DNA of 64,000 nt from Hydractinia symbiolongicarpus (GCF_029227915.1 NC_079881.1:14609501-14673500); one strand, 5' to 3'; counted from the first letter of the stretch, positions 8,637 to 19,544 are shown. Numbers and translations: made by a program. Notes: a model not told the origin generated them from the letters alone.

Positions 8637-11600
8637 ATGAAAAATAGATCGTTGGCCACTTGTCTGTGGACGTGAACCACGTGGTTCATCCGTAGTCTCC
8701 TTTAGGCCGTAAAAAGCCATATTAACACTTTAAAGGCCTGTCCACGTAGTTAGCAGCGTTCTTAGAGCCTGGCGCTCAAGAAAACGACTTAATACATAGT
8801 AGTCCATTGAGGTTGAAAGGACTAAACCGATAGCAACATGTCTAGGCTCGTGGAATCACGTGATTTACGTGTAGAATCCGTATTATGGCGTAAATATCCA
8901 TATTACATACTTTAAAGGCCTGTCCACGTAATTAGCAGCCTTCTTAGGGCCTGACGCTCACAAAAACGACTTAATACATAGTAGTCCATTGAGATGGAAA
9001 GGAATAGACCGATGGCAACTTGTCTGTGCTCGTTGAACCACGTGGTTCTCCTGTAGTTTTCTTATTAGGCTGCGAAAGGCCATAGCACCATTTAAAGGTC
9101 TGTGCACGTAGTTAGCAGCGTTCTTAGAGCATGGGGCTCAGGAAAAAGACTTAATGCTTCGTAGTCCATTGAGATTGAATGGATTAGACCGATGGCCACT
9201 TGTCAGGGCTGGGGGAAGCACGTGGTTCACGTGTAGTCTCCTTATTAGGCCGTGAATATCGAAATTACATACTTTAAAGGCTTGTCCACGTAGTTAGAAG
9301 CGCTCTTAGGGCGTGGTTCTCAAGAAAACGACTTAATATTCCGTAGTCCATTGAGATTGAAAGGAATTAACTGATAGCAACTTGTCTGGGCTCGTGGAAT
9401 CGTGTGATTAACGTTCAAATTCCGTATTAGGCCGAAAATGGCCATATTACAGCCTTGGAAGGCCTGTACACGTAGTTGGCAAAGTTCTGAGAGCCTGGGG
9501 GTCAGTATAATGACTTAATGCTTCGAAGTCTTTTGATATTGAAAGATTACACCGATGGCAACTTGTCTGGGCTGGTAGAACCACGTGGTTCACGTGTATT
9601 CTCCTAATTATGCCGTAAAAGTCCATATTACACGGTTTAAAGGCATGTCCAGGTAGTTAGCAGCCTTCGTAGAGCCTGGCGCTCAGGAAAACGATTTAAT
9701 ACGTCGTAGTCCATTGAGATCGAAAGGAATAAACCGATGACAAGTTGTCTGGCCTCGTGGAACCACGTGATTAACGTGTAGTCTCCTGATTATGCTGTGA
9801 ATATCAATAAAACAAACTTTAAAGGATTGTCCACGTAGTTACCAGCGTTCTTAGGGCGTGGTTCTCAGGAAAAAGACTTGGTATTTCGTAGTCCATTGAA
9901 ATTATAAGGAATAGACCGATGGCCACTTGTCAGGGCTCGTGGAATCGCGTGAATTACGTTTAAAATCCGTATTTGGCCGAAAATGGCCATATTACAGCCT
10001 TGGAAGGCATGTACACGTAGTTGGCAGCGTTCTGAGAGCCTGGCGGTCATTAAAACGACTTAACGCTTCAAAGTCTATTGATATTGAAAGATTAGACCGA
10101 TGGCAACTTGTCTGGGCTGGTGGAACCACGTGGTTCACGTGTATTCTCCTTATTAGGCCGTAAAAGGCCATATTACACGGTTTAAAGGCATGTCCACGTA
10201 GTTAGCAGCGTTCTTAGAGCCTGGTGCTCAAGAAAACGACTTAATACATAGTAATCCATTGAGATTGACAGGAATAGACCAATGGCGACTTGTCTGGGCT
10301 CGTGGAACCACGTGATTTACGCGTAGTCTCCTTATTAAGCCGTGAATATCCATAATAACTATTTTAAAGGCTTGTCCACGTAGTTAGCAGCATTCTTAGG
10401 GCCTGGAGCTCAGAAAAACCACTAAATAAATAGTAGTCCATTGAGATTGAAAGGAATAGACGGATGACAAGTTGTCTGGGCTCGTGGAACCACGTGATTT
10501 ACGTGTAGACTCTGCTTTAAATCGTAAATGGCCATATTACAACCTTTAAAGGCCTGTCCACGTAATTAGCAGCGTTTTTAGGGCCTGGCGCTCAGGAAAA
10601 TGACTTAATACATCGTAGTCAATTGAAATTGAAAGGAATAGACCGAAGGCCACTTGTGTGTGCTCTCGGAGTCAGTTGATTTACCTGTAGCTTCCGTATT
10701 AGGCCGTAACGGGACATATTACACGCTTTAAAGGCCTGTGCATGTAGTTAGCAGCGTTCTTAGAGCCTGGCGCTCAGGAAAACGACTTGGTGTTTCGTAG
10801 TCCATTGAGATTGAATGGATTAGACCAATGGCCACTTGTCTGGCTGGTGGAACCACGTGATTTACATGTAGACTCCGTATTAGGCGGTAATGGGCCATAT
10901 TACACGCTTTAAAGGGATGTCCACGTAGTTAGGAGTGTTCTGAGAGCCTGGTTCTCAAGAAAACGACTTAATATTTCGTAGTCCTTTGAGATTGAAAGTA
11001 ATATAGCGATGGCCACTTGTTTGGGCTCGTGGAACCACATGATTTACTTGTAGACTCCGTATTAGGCGGTAATGGGCCATATTACACGCTTTAAAGGCCT
11101 GTACACGTAGTTAGCAGCTATTTGAGAGCCTGGCGGCTAGGAAAACGACCTATTGCTTCGAAGTCCATTGAGTTCGGAAGGAATATAGCGATGGTTTCTT
11201 GTCTGGACTTGTGGAACCACGTGGTTCACGTGTAGTCTCCTTATTAGGCCGTGAATATCGAAATTACATACTTTAAAGGCTTGTCCACGTAGTTAGAAGC
11301 GCTCTTAGGGCGTGGTTCTCAGGAAAACGACTTAATATTCCGTAGTTCATTGAGATTGAAAGGAATTAACCGATAGCAACTTGTCTGGGCTCGTGGAATC
11401 ACGTGATTAACGTTCAAACTCCGTATTAGGCCGAAAATGGCCATATTACAGCCTTGGAAGGCCTGTACACGTAGTTGGCAGGGTTCTGAGAGCCTGGGGA
11501 TCAGTATAATGACTTAATGCTTCGAAGTCTTTTGATATTGAAAGATTACACCGATGGCAACTTGTCTGGGCTGGTAGAACCACGTGGTTCACGTGTATTC

Positions 11601-13622
11601 TCCTTATTAGGCCGTAAAAGTCCATATTACACGGGTTAAAGGCATGTCCAGGTAGTTAGCAGCCTTCTCAGGAAAACAATTTAATACGTCGTAGTCCATT
11701 GAGATCGAAAGGAATAGACAGATGGCCAATTGTCTGCGCACATGGAACTACGTGATTTACGTGTATTCTTCTTATTAAGCCGTAAATATCCAAATTACCT
11801 ACTTTAAAGGTCTGACTACGTAGTTAGCAGGGTTCTTAGGTCCTGCTGCTCAGGAAAACGACTTAATACATCGTAGTTCATTGAGATTGGAAGGAATAGA
11901 CCGATGGCCACCTGTCTAGGCTCATGGAACCACGTGATTTACGTGTAGTCTTCTTATTATGCCGTAAATATCCAAATTACATACTTCAACGGCCTTTGCA
12001 CATAGTTAGGAGCGGTCTTAGGGTCTGGCACTCAAGAAAACGACTTAATACATGGTAATCCATGGCGATTGTAAGGAATAGACCGATGGCCACATGTCTT
12101 GTTGTGATTTACCTCTAGACTCCGTATTAGGCCGTAATGGGCCATATTTCACACTTTAAAAGCGTTGTCCATTGAGATTGAAAGGAATAGACCAATGGCC
12201 ACTTGTCTGGGCTCGTGGAAACACGTGATTTACGCGTAATCTCCTTATTAGGCCGTGAATATCCATAATACATATTTTAAAGGCTTGTCCACGTAGTAAG
12301 CAGCCTTCTTAGGGCCTGGCACTTAGAAAAACGATAAATAAATAGTAGTCCATTGAGATTGAAAGAAATAGAACGATGGCAACCTGTCTGTGCTCGTGGA
12401 ACCACGTGGTTCTCCTGTAGTTTTCTTATTAGGCTGCGAAAGGCCATATTACGGCCTGGCGCTCAGGAAAACGACTTAATACGTCATAGCCCATTGAGAT
12501 CGAAAGGAATAAACCGATAGCAACATGTCTGGGCTCGTGGAATCACGTAATTTACGTGTAGAATCTGTATTAGGGCGTAAATATCCATATTGCACACTTT
12601 AAAGGTCTGTGCACGTAGTTAGCACCTTTTTGAGAGCCTGGCGGTCAGGAAAACGTCCTACTGCTTCGAAGTCCATTGAGTTCGGAAAGAATATAGCGAT
12701 TACTTCTTGTCATGGCTCGTGGAACCACGTGGTTCACGTGTATTCTCCTAATTAGGCCGTAAATTGCCATATTGCACACTTTAAAGGTGTGTGCACGTAG
12801 TTAGCAGCGTTCTTAGGGCCTGGTGCTCAAAAAAGCGACTTAATACATAGTAGTCCATTGCGATTGAAAAGATAAAACCGATGGCCACTTGTCTGTGCTC
12901 GTGGAACCACCTGATTTACATGTAGAATCCGTATTAGGGCGTAAATATCCATATTACATACTTTAAAAGCCTGTACACGTAGTTAGCAGCTTTTTGAGAG
13001 CCTGGCGGTCAGGAAAACGTCCTATTGCTTCGAAGTCCATTAAGTTCGGAAGGAATATAGCGATGACTTCTTGTATGGGGTCGTGAAGCCACGTGGTTCA
13101 TGTGTAGTCTCCTTATTCGGCCGTTAATTGCCATATTGCACACTTTAAAGGTCTGTGCACGTAGTTAGCAGCGTTCTTAGAGCCTGGCGCTCAGGAAAAC
13201 GACTTAGTACATTGTAGTCCACGGAGATTGAAAGGAATAGACCGATGGCCACTTGTCAGGGCTGGTGGAAGCACGTGGTTCACGTGTATTTTCCTTATTA
13301 GGCCGTAAAAGGCCATTTTACACGCTTTAAAGGCTTGTCAACATAGTTAGCAGCGTCCTTAGGGCCTGGCGCTTAGGAAAACGACTTAATAGATCGTAGT
13401 TCATTGAGATTGAAAGAAATAGACAGATGGCCAATTGTCTGCGCTCATGGAACCACGTGATTTACGTGTATTCTCCTTATTAAGCCGTAAATATCCAAGT
13501 TACCTACTTTAAAGGTCTGACCACGTAGTTAGCAGGGTTCTTAGGTCCTGCTGCTCAGGAAAACGACTTAATACATCGTAGTTCATTGTGATTGGAAGGA
13601 ATAGACCGATGGCCACCTGTCT
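8637..13622. repeat. 182-bp satellite, divergent edge segment
   Basis: Tandem monomers begin around 8637, with the marker word GGCCACTTGTCT or a variant recurring at 8653, 8831, 9013, 9193 and onward, a spacing of 180-182 bp. Each monomer has, in order: CTTGTCT, a paired ACGTG box, TATTAGGCCGTAAA, CCATATTACA, CTTTAAAGGCCTGT, CACGTAGTTAGCAGCG, TTAGAGCCTGGCGCTCAGG, AAAACGACTTAAT, GTCCATTGAGATTGAAAGG. Monomers here differ from one another at many positions, and no long regular higher-order repeat is seen. Older duplications are visible: about 9220-9715 matches 11217-11715 at a shift of about 2.0 kb. No conserved protein frame exists, because 182 is not a multiple of three. Confidence 0.95.
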
Positions 13623-13836
13623 GATTGATTGATTGATTGATTTAATTTATTTACCGTCGGTTATTATATACAATAGTTCTTTAAAAAAAATAATATTTTG
13701 CAAAAAACTAATCAAAACCGACCAAATATTTTTATATATTTACAATTTAGATGAAAAGAAAATAAATAAATAATGAATAAATAATAAATAAAAGATAAAC
13801 ATTCCCCCTCTCCCATTTTCGTATTGATTACGCAAG
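13623..13836 (-). other. LINE 2 3' UTR with terminal repeat tail and stem-forming arms
   Basis: The tail is a TGAT run (13623-13641, plus strand). GTCGGTT at 13656-13662 can pair with AACCGAC at 13716-13722, making a 7-bp stem about 30 bp from the tail. LINE 3 has arms at a similar place. CR1/L2-type elements are known to use 3' structures for reverse-transcriptase recognition, and this could be such a structure. Confidence 0.5.
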
Positions 13837-15480
13837 TTATGGAATCAATTGCCGACACTCTGTGCATGAACAGTGAGAGCCATTCCATTTTTTAATCATT
13901 TGCTTAAATTTAACTAGATCTTCGCAACTCTTCGTATGAAAAGGAAGTTTATTCCAAACTTTTGGGGCTAAACATCGCAAACTGTTTAGACCAAAGGTGC
14001 TTGTTTTCACACTGATGGTTTTTAGGTTGTTCATGTTTTGACTTCTTACTGGCCTATCAGTTTCCTCAAAAAGGAAAATATCTTTCATGAAAGAAGGACT
14101 GATGTTTCTCCGAATTTTAAATATTTCTATGCATAAATATCTATGCCTTAGTAATTCCATATAATGTTTATTTGGGGGGCAATCAACTGGTCTTGGGTCA
14201 TCATGAATAAAACTTAAAGCCCTGTTGTGGAGTTTTTCAATTTTCAAAAGAGATTTCGAAGAAGAGAAATGCCAAACTAAGGGACAATAATTAAAATTTG
14301 CATACACGAAGCTTTGTGCTAAAATAGATCTTGTTTGCAAAGATAGTACATTTTTAAATCTAAATAATGTATTCAGCTGGGCTGAGGCTTTTCGACAAAG
14401 ATTACTAATGTGCAAGTTGAAATTTAATTTATCATCAATTGTTACTCCTAAAAGTTTTACTACGGACCTTTCTGATTGTATGACTCTATCGCCAATGTTT
14501 ATGTCAAGCTTCGAGTTATCAATTTTGGCTCTTGATAGAAGGATCGAATGAAATTTGTTTGGATTTGCTATGATTTTGTTATTATTTAACCAAGAAAGGG
14601 CAATTTCGGATTCCCTTTCTAAAGTCTTAATGAGATTTTTAATAGTGTTTGAATAAGCTGATATCGTATTGTCGTCTGCGTAATTATGTAGGTCACTATT
14701 TACAATAAAATAAAATAAATCATTCATAAATATATTAAAAATAATTGGGCCCAACACAGAACCCTGAGGCACACCTGACAAAATTAATTCAAATATACTA
14801 TACTCCGCATTTACTCGTGTGGATTGTTCTCTGTTTGTAAGATACGATAGAATATACTCAAGTGATTTTAAATCAAAACCGTAAGCATGAAGTTTGGCTA
14901 TAAGTAGATCGTGGGGGACACAGTCAAAAGCTTTTGATAAGTCCATTAATATTGAACCAACCACATAATTCAGATCCAGTTTTTTTTTCCAATCCTCTAA
15001 TAGGCGTATCAATACGTGATTGGTGCTATAGTTTTTCCTGTAAGCAGATAAGTACACAGAAAGTTTTTTTTCCATGAAAGACATTATTTGCTCTTTGATT
15101 ATTATTTCATAAAACTTAGAGAAAAAATTTAATACACTAATAGGTCTAAAATTATTGAGACTGTACTTTTCCTTGCTTCCCTTGTCAATTGGTGTAACAA
15201 CCGCACGCTTAGCTTTAGTTGGGAAAAAACTGGCACGGATGCTACTATTTAAGGCATTTTTGAGGGGCAATATTAAGTGCTCACTAGCTAGTTTTGCAAG
15301 TTTTGGCGGTATCTTATCTTCGCCTGCAGACGCTTTAGTGTTTATTACTTTAAATACTTTTTTGATTTCTTCATCACCTATTTCCTTAAATTGAAAATTT
15401 TCGGACACATTTTCAATATTTTCTTTTATCTTTAGGATACTTGGATGATTTTTATAGGTTTTTAAAATTTTCTCAATCAA
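13837..15480 (-). CDS. LINE 2 reverse transcriptase part of ORF2
   Basis: This 547-residue open frame copies element RNA into DNA at a nicked target. Visible motifs with residue positions in this frame: NFRPISVLN (110-118), MDLSKAFD with the motif A aspartate (179-186), GVPQGSVLG (236-244), the catalytic YADD (267-270) and KLLGVTIDD (342-350). A C-terminal region with Cys/His residues (HCSCTECR) comes before the stop. All key polymerase residues are kept. The frame-opening codon at 15480 is TTG and is not a real start. The upstream frame reads on as LTDKKKL, so the protein was fused to the endonuclease frame and a single small indel near 15495-15520 now separates them. Likely dead unless frameshifting occurs. 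Confidence 0.9.
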   Translation of the reverse strand: MIEKILKTYKNHPSILKIKENIENVSENFQFKEIGDEEIKKVFKVINTKASAGEDKIPPKLAKLASEHLILPLKNALNSSIRASFFPTKAKRAVVTPIDKGSKEKYSLNNFRPISVLNFFSKFYEIIIKEQIMSFMEKKLSVYLSAYRKNYSTNHVLIRLLEDWKKKLDLNYVVGSILMDLSKAFDCVPHDLLIAKLHAYGFDLKSLEYILSYLTNREQSTRVNAEYSIFELILSGVPQGSVLGPIIFNIFMNDLFYFIVNSDLHNYADDNTISAYSNTIKNLIKTLERESEIALSWLNNNKIIANPNKFHSILLSRAKIDNSKLDINIGDRVIQSERSVVKLLGVTIDDKLNFNLHISNLCRKASAQLNTLFRFKNVLSLQTRSILAQSFVYANFNYCPLVWHFSSSKSLLKIEKLHNRALSFIHDDPRPVDCPPNKHYMELLRHRYLCIEIFKIRRNISPSFMKDIFLFEETDRPVRSQNMNNLKTISVKTSTFGLNSLRCLAPKVWNKLPFHTKSCEDLVKFKQMIKKWNGSHCSCTECRQLIP

Positions 15481-16688
15481 CTTTTTCTTATCTGTAAGAT
15501 TTCTGTAGATTTAAAATCAATAGAGGTAGGTTTAATACCACTGCTATTTTCAACAATATTTATGAAGTGGCTATTCAATGTTGTTGCCACTTCATTTTCA
15601 TCTGTAATCAAATTATCGTTTTGGATTATCGTAATATTTGCATTACTTAAGCAATTTTTATTGGTTACAAAAGGTTTCATAACTTTCCAAAAATTTTTAT
15701 TTTCGACTGCTCCGGCCTGGGTTATTTTTTTAAAATATTCCTTAACAGCTATATTTCGTAATTTTACGCATTTGTTTCTTTGTCTTTTATAATTGGCATT
15801 GTTTTCCTCAGTTTTATCATTGTTATATTTATTTTTAAACCTTGACCTAGAGTATATAGCCTTTCTTAATTCTTTATTCATGAAGGCAGCATAGTTTCCA
15901 CGCAATGTTTTCTGTTTCAAAGGAGCATGTTTATCTACAATATTTCTAAAAATTACTTGAAGATTTTCATAGTTCAAATCAGGATCGGCAGTGTCACAAA
16001 AAAAGTCAGCAGCTTTTACATCAGCCAAAGACGTCTTTTCATCGAAATTTTTATAGTTTCTATAGAATATTTTCTTTGGCTGTAAACGGGCTAGATGCAT
16101 TTTTAAAAATGCAGTTATCATTAGATGATGGTCACTTAACCCTGTTTCAAACGCTGAACTATTTTGAAAAGACCTATATCTGTTTGTCAATAAGACATCA
16201 ATTGAAGAGCCTTCTGTTCCTGCAAAGCATGTTTTATCTTTAATGAGGTTTTTGAGATTGAAAATATCACAAAGTGACTGCATCTGCCCATAGCCACTAT
16301 CACTTGGATTATAAAAATCTATATTAATATCACCCAGAACAATAATATTGTCACATTTAGAAAGAGCATTGTTTAGAATTTTTTCCAATTCATAGAAAAA
16401 TTGTGTTAAGTTCAAATATGAAGGTGGCCGATAAATGCTAATTATAATCCATTTTTTATTTCTAATAGTAATTTCAGAACAGATAATTTCATTCTCTACA
16501 ATTCCAATATTGTGTAACTGTTTACAAATGACCCCTTTCCCAACATACTCAATTAAACCTCCTCCATGTATGTTTCTGTCCTTTCGGGTTCTAATTTCAT
16601 ATCCGTCAATATTAAATTGAGCAGTTGGAAAAGATTCATCCAGTTTAGTTTCTGCAAGTACGAAATAGTCAGGAGAAAATTTAGACAT
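15477..16688 (-). CDS. LINE 2 endonuclease part of ORF2
   Basis: This 403-residue open frame starts at an internal Met. The frame stays open upstream to the truncation point (16806) and includes LGYLNINSLKNKI, the N-terminal catalytic Asn motif of EEP/APE nucleases. Within the frame: AETKLD (12-17, catalytic Glu), IYRPPS (85-90), VLGDINID (117-124), SSIDVLLTN (161-169) and GLSDHHLM (183-190, catalytic Asp/His). All endonuclease signatures are intact. The later part (200-400) is the basic linker before the reverse transcriptase. It overlaps the next frame by 4 bases after a probable one-base frameshift. Its N-terminal end is missing through 5' truncation. Confidence 0.9.
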   Translation of the reverse strand: MSKFSPDYFVLAETKLDESFPTAQFNIDGYEIRTRKDRNIHGGGLIEYVGKGVICKQLHNIGIVENEIICSEITIRNKKWIIISIYRPPSYLNLTQFFYELEKILNNALSKCDNIIVLGDINIDFYNPSDSGYGQMQSLCDIFNLKNLIKDKTCFAGTEGSSIDVLLTNRYRSFQNSSAFETGLSDHHLMITAFLKMHLARLQPKKIFYRNYKNFDEKTSLADVKAADFFCDTADPDLNYENLQVIFRNIVDKHAPLKQKTLRGNYAAFMNKELRKAIYSRSRFKNKYNNDKTEENNANYKRQRNKCVKLRNIAVKEYFKKITQAGAVENKNFWKVMKPFVTNKNCLSNANITIIQNDNLITDENEVATTLNSHFINIVENSSGIKPTSIDFKSTEILQIRKS

Positions 16689-16806
16689 GATCTCTCTGAC
16701 GTCGACAATTTTATTTTTCAGACTGTTTATATTTAAGTAACCTAAAAGAGGATTATCGGGATTAGCAACTCTAAGTTTACAGATACTATCGAGCGGGCTA
16801 TCAGGT

Positions 16807-18166
16807 TGTCTAGGCTCATGGAACCACGTGATTTACGTAAATATCCAAATTACATACTTCAACGGCCTGTGCACATAATTAGGAGCGTTCTTAGGGTCTG
16901 GCACTCAAGAAAACGACTTAATACATGGTAATCCATGGCGATTGTAAGGAATAGACCGATGGCCACATGTCTTGTTGTGATTTACCTCTAGACTCCGTAT
17001 TAGGCCGTAATGGGCCATATTTCACACTTTAAAAGCGTTGTCCATTGAGATTGAAAGGAATAGACCAATGGCCACTTGTCTGGGCTCGTGGAACCACGTG
17101 ATTTACGCGTAGTCTCCTTATTAGGCCGTGAATATCCATAATACATATTTTAAAGGCTTGTCCACGTAGTTAGCAGCCTTTCTAGGGCCTGGCACTTAGA
17201 AAAAAGATAAATAAATGGTAGTCCATTGAGATTGAAAGAAATAGAACGATGGCAACTTGTCTGTGCTCGTGGAACCACGTGGTTCTTCTGTAGCCTGCTT
17301 ATTAGGCTGCAAAAGGCCATATTACAGCCTTTAAAGGCCTGTTCACGTAGTTAGCAGCGTTCTTAAGGCGTGGCGCTCAGGAAAACGACTTAATACGTCA
17401 TAGCCCATTAAGATTGAATGGAATAAACCGATAGCAACATGTCTGGGCTCGTGGAATCACGTGATTTACGTGTAGAATCTGTATCAGGCCGTAATGGGCC
17501 ATATTACACGCTTTAAAGGCGTAGTCCATTACGATTGAAAGGAATAGACCGATGGCCACTAGTTTGCGGTCTTGGAACCACGGGATTTACGTGATTTCTC
17601 CTTATTAAACCGTATATATCTAAGTTACCTTCTTTAAAGGCCTGTCCACGTTGTTAGCAGCGTTCTTAGTTCCTGGTGCGCAGGAAAACAAATTAATACG
17701 TCGTAGCCCATTGAGATTAAAAGGAATAAACCAATAGCAACTGGGCTCGTGGAATCACGTGATTTACGTGTAGAATCAGTATTAGGCGTAAATGGCCATA
17801 TTACAGACTTGGCAGGCCTATACACGTAGTTAGCAGCGTTCTTAGTGTCTGGCGCTCAAGAAAACGACTTAATGCGTAGTAGTCCATTGAGATTGGAGGG
17901 AATACAGCGATGGCCACTTCCTGGCCCAGTAGAAGAACGTGACTTACGTGTATTCTCCTTATTAGCCCGTAAAAGGGCATATTAAACGCTTTAAAGGCAT
18001 GTCCACGAAGTTAGCAGCGTTCTCAAAGCCTGGCGCTCAAGAAAACAAACGAATACATCGTAGTCCATTGAGATTGAAAGGAATAGCCCGGTGGCCACTT
18101 GTCTAGGCTCGTGGAATCACATTATTTACGCGTATTCTCCGTATTAAGCCGTAAATATCCATATTA
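16807..18166. repeat. 182-bp satellite, divergent edge segment between LINE 2 and LINE 3
   Basis: Satellite resumes mid-monomer with TGTCTAGGCTCATGG. It continues the same monomer order seen at about 11910-12600: the GGCGATTGTAAGG monomer, then the CTTGTTGTGATTTACC short monomer, then the ACGCGTA variant. About 21 bp are missing just after the junction (at 16838-16840, compared with 11943-11965), between short ACG/TA repeats. Ends at CCATATTA at the LINE 3 insertion. Confidence 0.92.
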
Positions 18167-18299
18167 TTTATTATTATTATTTCATTTATTTAAAGTTGGT
18201 TTTACATAGTAAATGGTAAATACTAATTTACACCAACTAAAGTAAAAAAAAAAAAAAAAAAAAAAATAAACAAAAAAAAACACAAAGATATACCAAACA
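18167..18299 (-). other. LINE 3 3' UTR with terminal tail and stem-forming arms
   Basis: An ATT repeat tail is followed by AGTTGGT at 18194-18200 and ACCAACT at 18232-18238, which can pair. The stem lies about 27 bp from the tail, a layout like that of LINE 2. An A homopolymer of about 20 nt follows at 18243-18265. Confidence 0.5.
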
Positions 18300-19439
18300 T
18301 TAAAAATAAGAGACGAGAATAGCCGACTTATGTAGCCTACATGTGCAGAGATCTGAAAGATTAGGTGAGATAAGTTCCTTTTTAAAACTCTTGATGGAGA
18401 GAGAACTTTTCACTCTGTCAGGCAAAGAGTTCCATAACAAACAACTTCGAAACAAAAAAGATCTAGTACCAAAGCGTGTTGAACTTGTGGATGGTAAAAG
18501 TAGACTATTTTTGCTGCGCAAATTGTAACTGATACGTCTTTTAGCGTAAAAAGACTGCATAAATGACGGATTTTCGTCTGTTAATGTTTTATAAATCTCT
18601 ATGCAGATTGTACATAAATGCAGTTCGTGAATTTGCACACTGTTACAATTTACCAACAAGTCCTGATAACTGGAATGATAGTCTTTTGTTACAGCTCTCA
18701 ATGCACGTTTGTGTGTTGAAATGATTAATTTATACTGCACAGCACTGCAATACATCCATATAATGGGACAATAGGTAAATATTGATAAAATATAAGAATT
18801 AAGCAAGAACTTTGATTGTTCAAAACTAATGAATCGTCTCATTCTGTAAAGACATCTGACATTGCTATTTCCTTTTTTACATAGATTAGAGATGTGCTCA
18901 TTAAAAGTGAGACATCTATCAATAGTAATGCCTAATAATTTTACAGATTCCGATGCGACTAGGAAGTTATTGTTTATTCTTAGCGATAAAGTATCACTGT
19001 GTGGACAACCTAAAAACATCATCTGAAACTTTGCTGGATTAGCAACCAATTGGTTGTTTTCAAACCAGGCTAATACCTTATTTAAGTCATGCTGAAGGTC
19101 AGCAATGACTTCATTTAATTGAGATCCACAAGTGTAGATTGTATTATCATCAGCAAAGTTGCAAATATCAGTTTTTTCAATAAATAATAATAAGTCATTT
19201 ATAAATATATTAAACAGAAGTGGACCGAGATTAGAACCTTGTGGAACGCCGAAAACAATTGAGAGCCACTCACTAAAAGAACTGCAGATTTTGGTTCTTT
19301 GAAAACGTCCAGAGAGATAACTTTTCATAAGGTAAAGACTTTTTCTATCAAAACCATAACCAGCCAATTTTGAGATTAAAAGGCCATGATCTATGGAATC
19401 AAATGCTTTTGACAAGTCCATTAAGACAGTTCCCACCAC
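18300..19439 (-). CDS. LINE 3 reverse transcriptase, main open frame
   Basis: A 379-residue frame with LMDLSKAFD (motif A, residues 6-14), FGVPQGSNLG (63-72), catalytic FADD (95-98), KLLGITID and a long C-terminal part with RALRAVTKDY and a WNSLPD word. All palm-domain catalytic residues remain. The frame-opening codon at 19439 is not a real start. The frame is open back to a single stop at 19545-19547 and, apart from that stop, continues to the truncated 5' end. It ends with Cys/His residues (CTCRLH) and a stop at 18300. Confidence 0.88.
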   Translation of the reverse strand: MVGTVLMDLSKAFDSIDHGLLISKLAGYGFDRKSLYLMKSYLSGRFQRTKICSSFSEWLSIVFGVPQGSNLGPLLFNIFINDLLLFIEKTDICNFADDNTIYTCGSQLNEVIADLQHDLNKVLAWFENNQLVANPAKFQMMFLGCPHSDTLSLRINNNFLVASESVKLLGITIDRCLTFNEHISNLCKKGNSNVRCLYRMRRFISFEQSKFLLNSYILSIFTYCPIIWMYCSAVQYKLIISTHKRALRAVTKDYHSSYQDLLVNCNSVQIHELHLCTICIEIYKTLTDENPSFMQSFYAKRRISYNLRSKNSLLLPSTSSTRFGTRSFLFRSCLLWNSLPDRVKSSLSIKSFKKELISPNLSDLCTCRLHKSAILVSYF

Positions 19440-19544
19440 CCCAGATTTATTTAAGCACTGATGCCATTTACCAATTAGGCGAAATAGAGCATTTTGGGTG
19501 CTATATTTACTTCTAAAATCACATAATAATGATGAAAATATTGG

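Larger units (their letters stand above)
13623..16806 (-). mobile_element. LINE 2: 5'-truncated non-LTR retrotransposon inserted in the satellite
   Basis: A 3.18-kb insert splits one satellite monomer. Its 3' end lies on the left and has an ATCA/TGAT tandem tail (13623-13641), a 3' UTR to 13836, then a reverse transcriptase and an endonuclease. Its 5' end at 16806 abuts satellite just before the start of the endonuclease domain, so it is 5'-truncated, as expected of target-primed insertion. TGTCT is found at both junctions (13618-13622 and 16807-16811), a likely 5-bp target duplication. The satellite stretch at about 11660-12600 is a paralogue of the joined flanks without the element. The element is therefore younger than that duplication. 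Confidence 0.93.

Noticed and set aside
15155-16620. Plus-strand open frames opposite LINE 2 (15155-15394, 15562-15792, 16435-16620)
   Set aside because: They are antisense shadows of the endonuclease and reverse transcriptase frames.
18167-18265. Poly-A run as a processed pseudogene tail
   Set aside because: The A run is on the plus strand inside the 3' UTR of a minus-strand LINE, not at a junction. The real tail is the ATT repeat at the satellite join.
13837-19439. Group II intron or bacterial retroelement reverse transcriptase
   Set aside because: The order of APE-type endonuclease then LINE-type polymerase, 5' truncation, short-repeat 3' tail and target duplication all point to eukaryotic LINEs.
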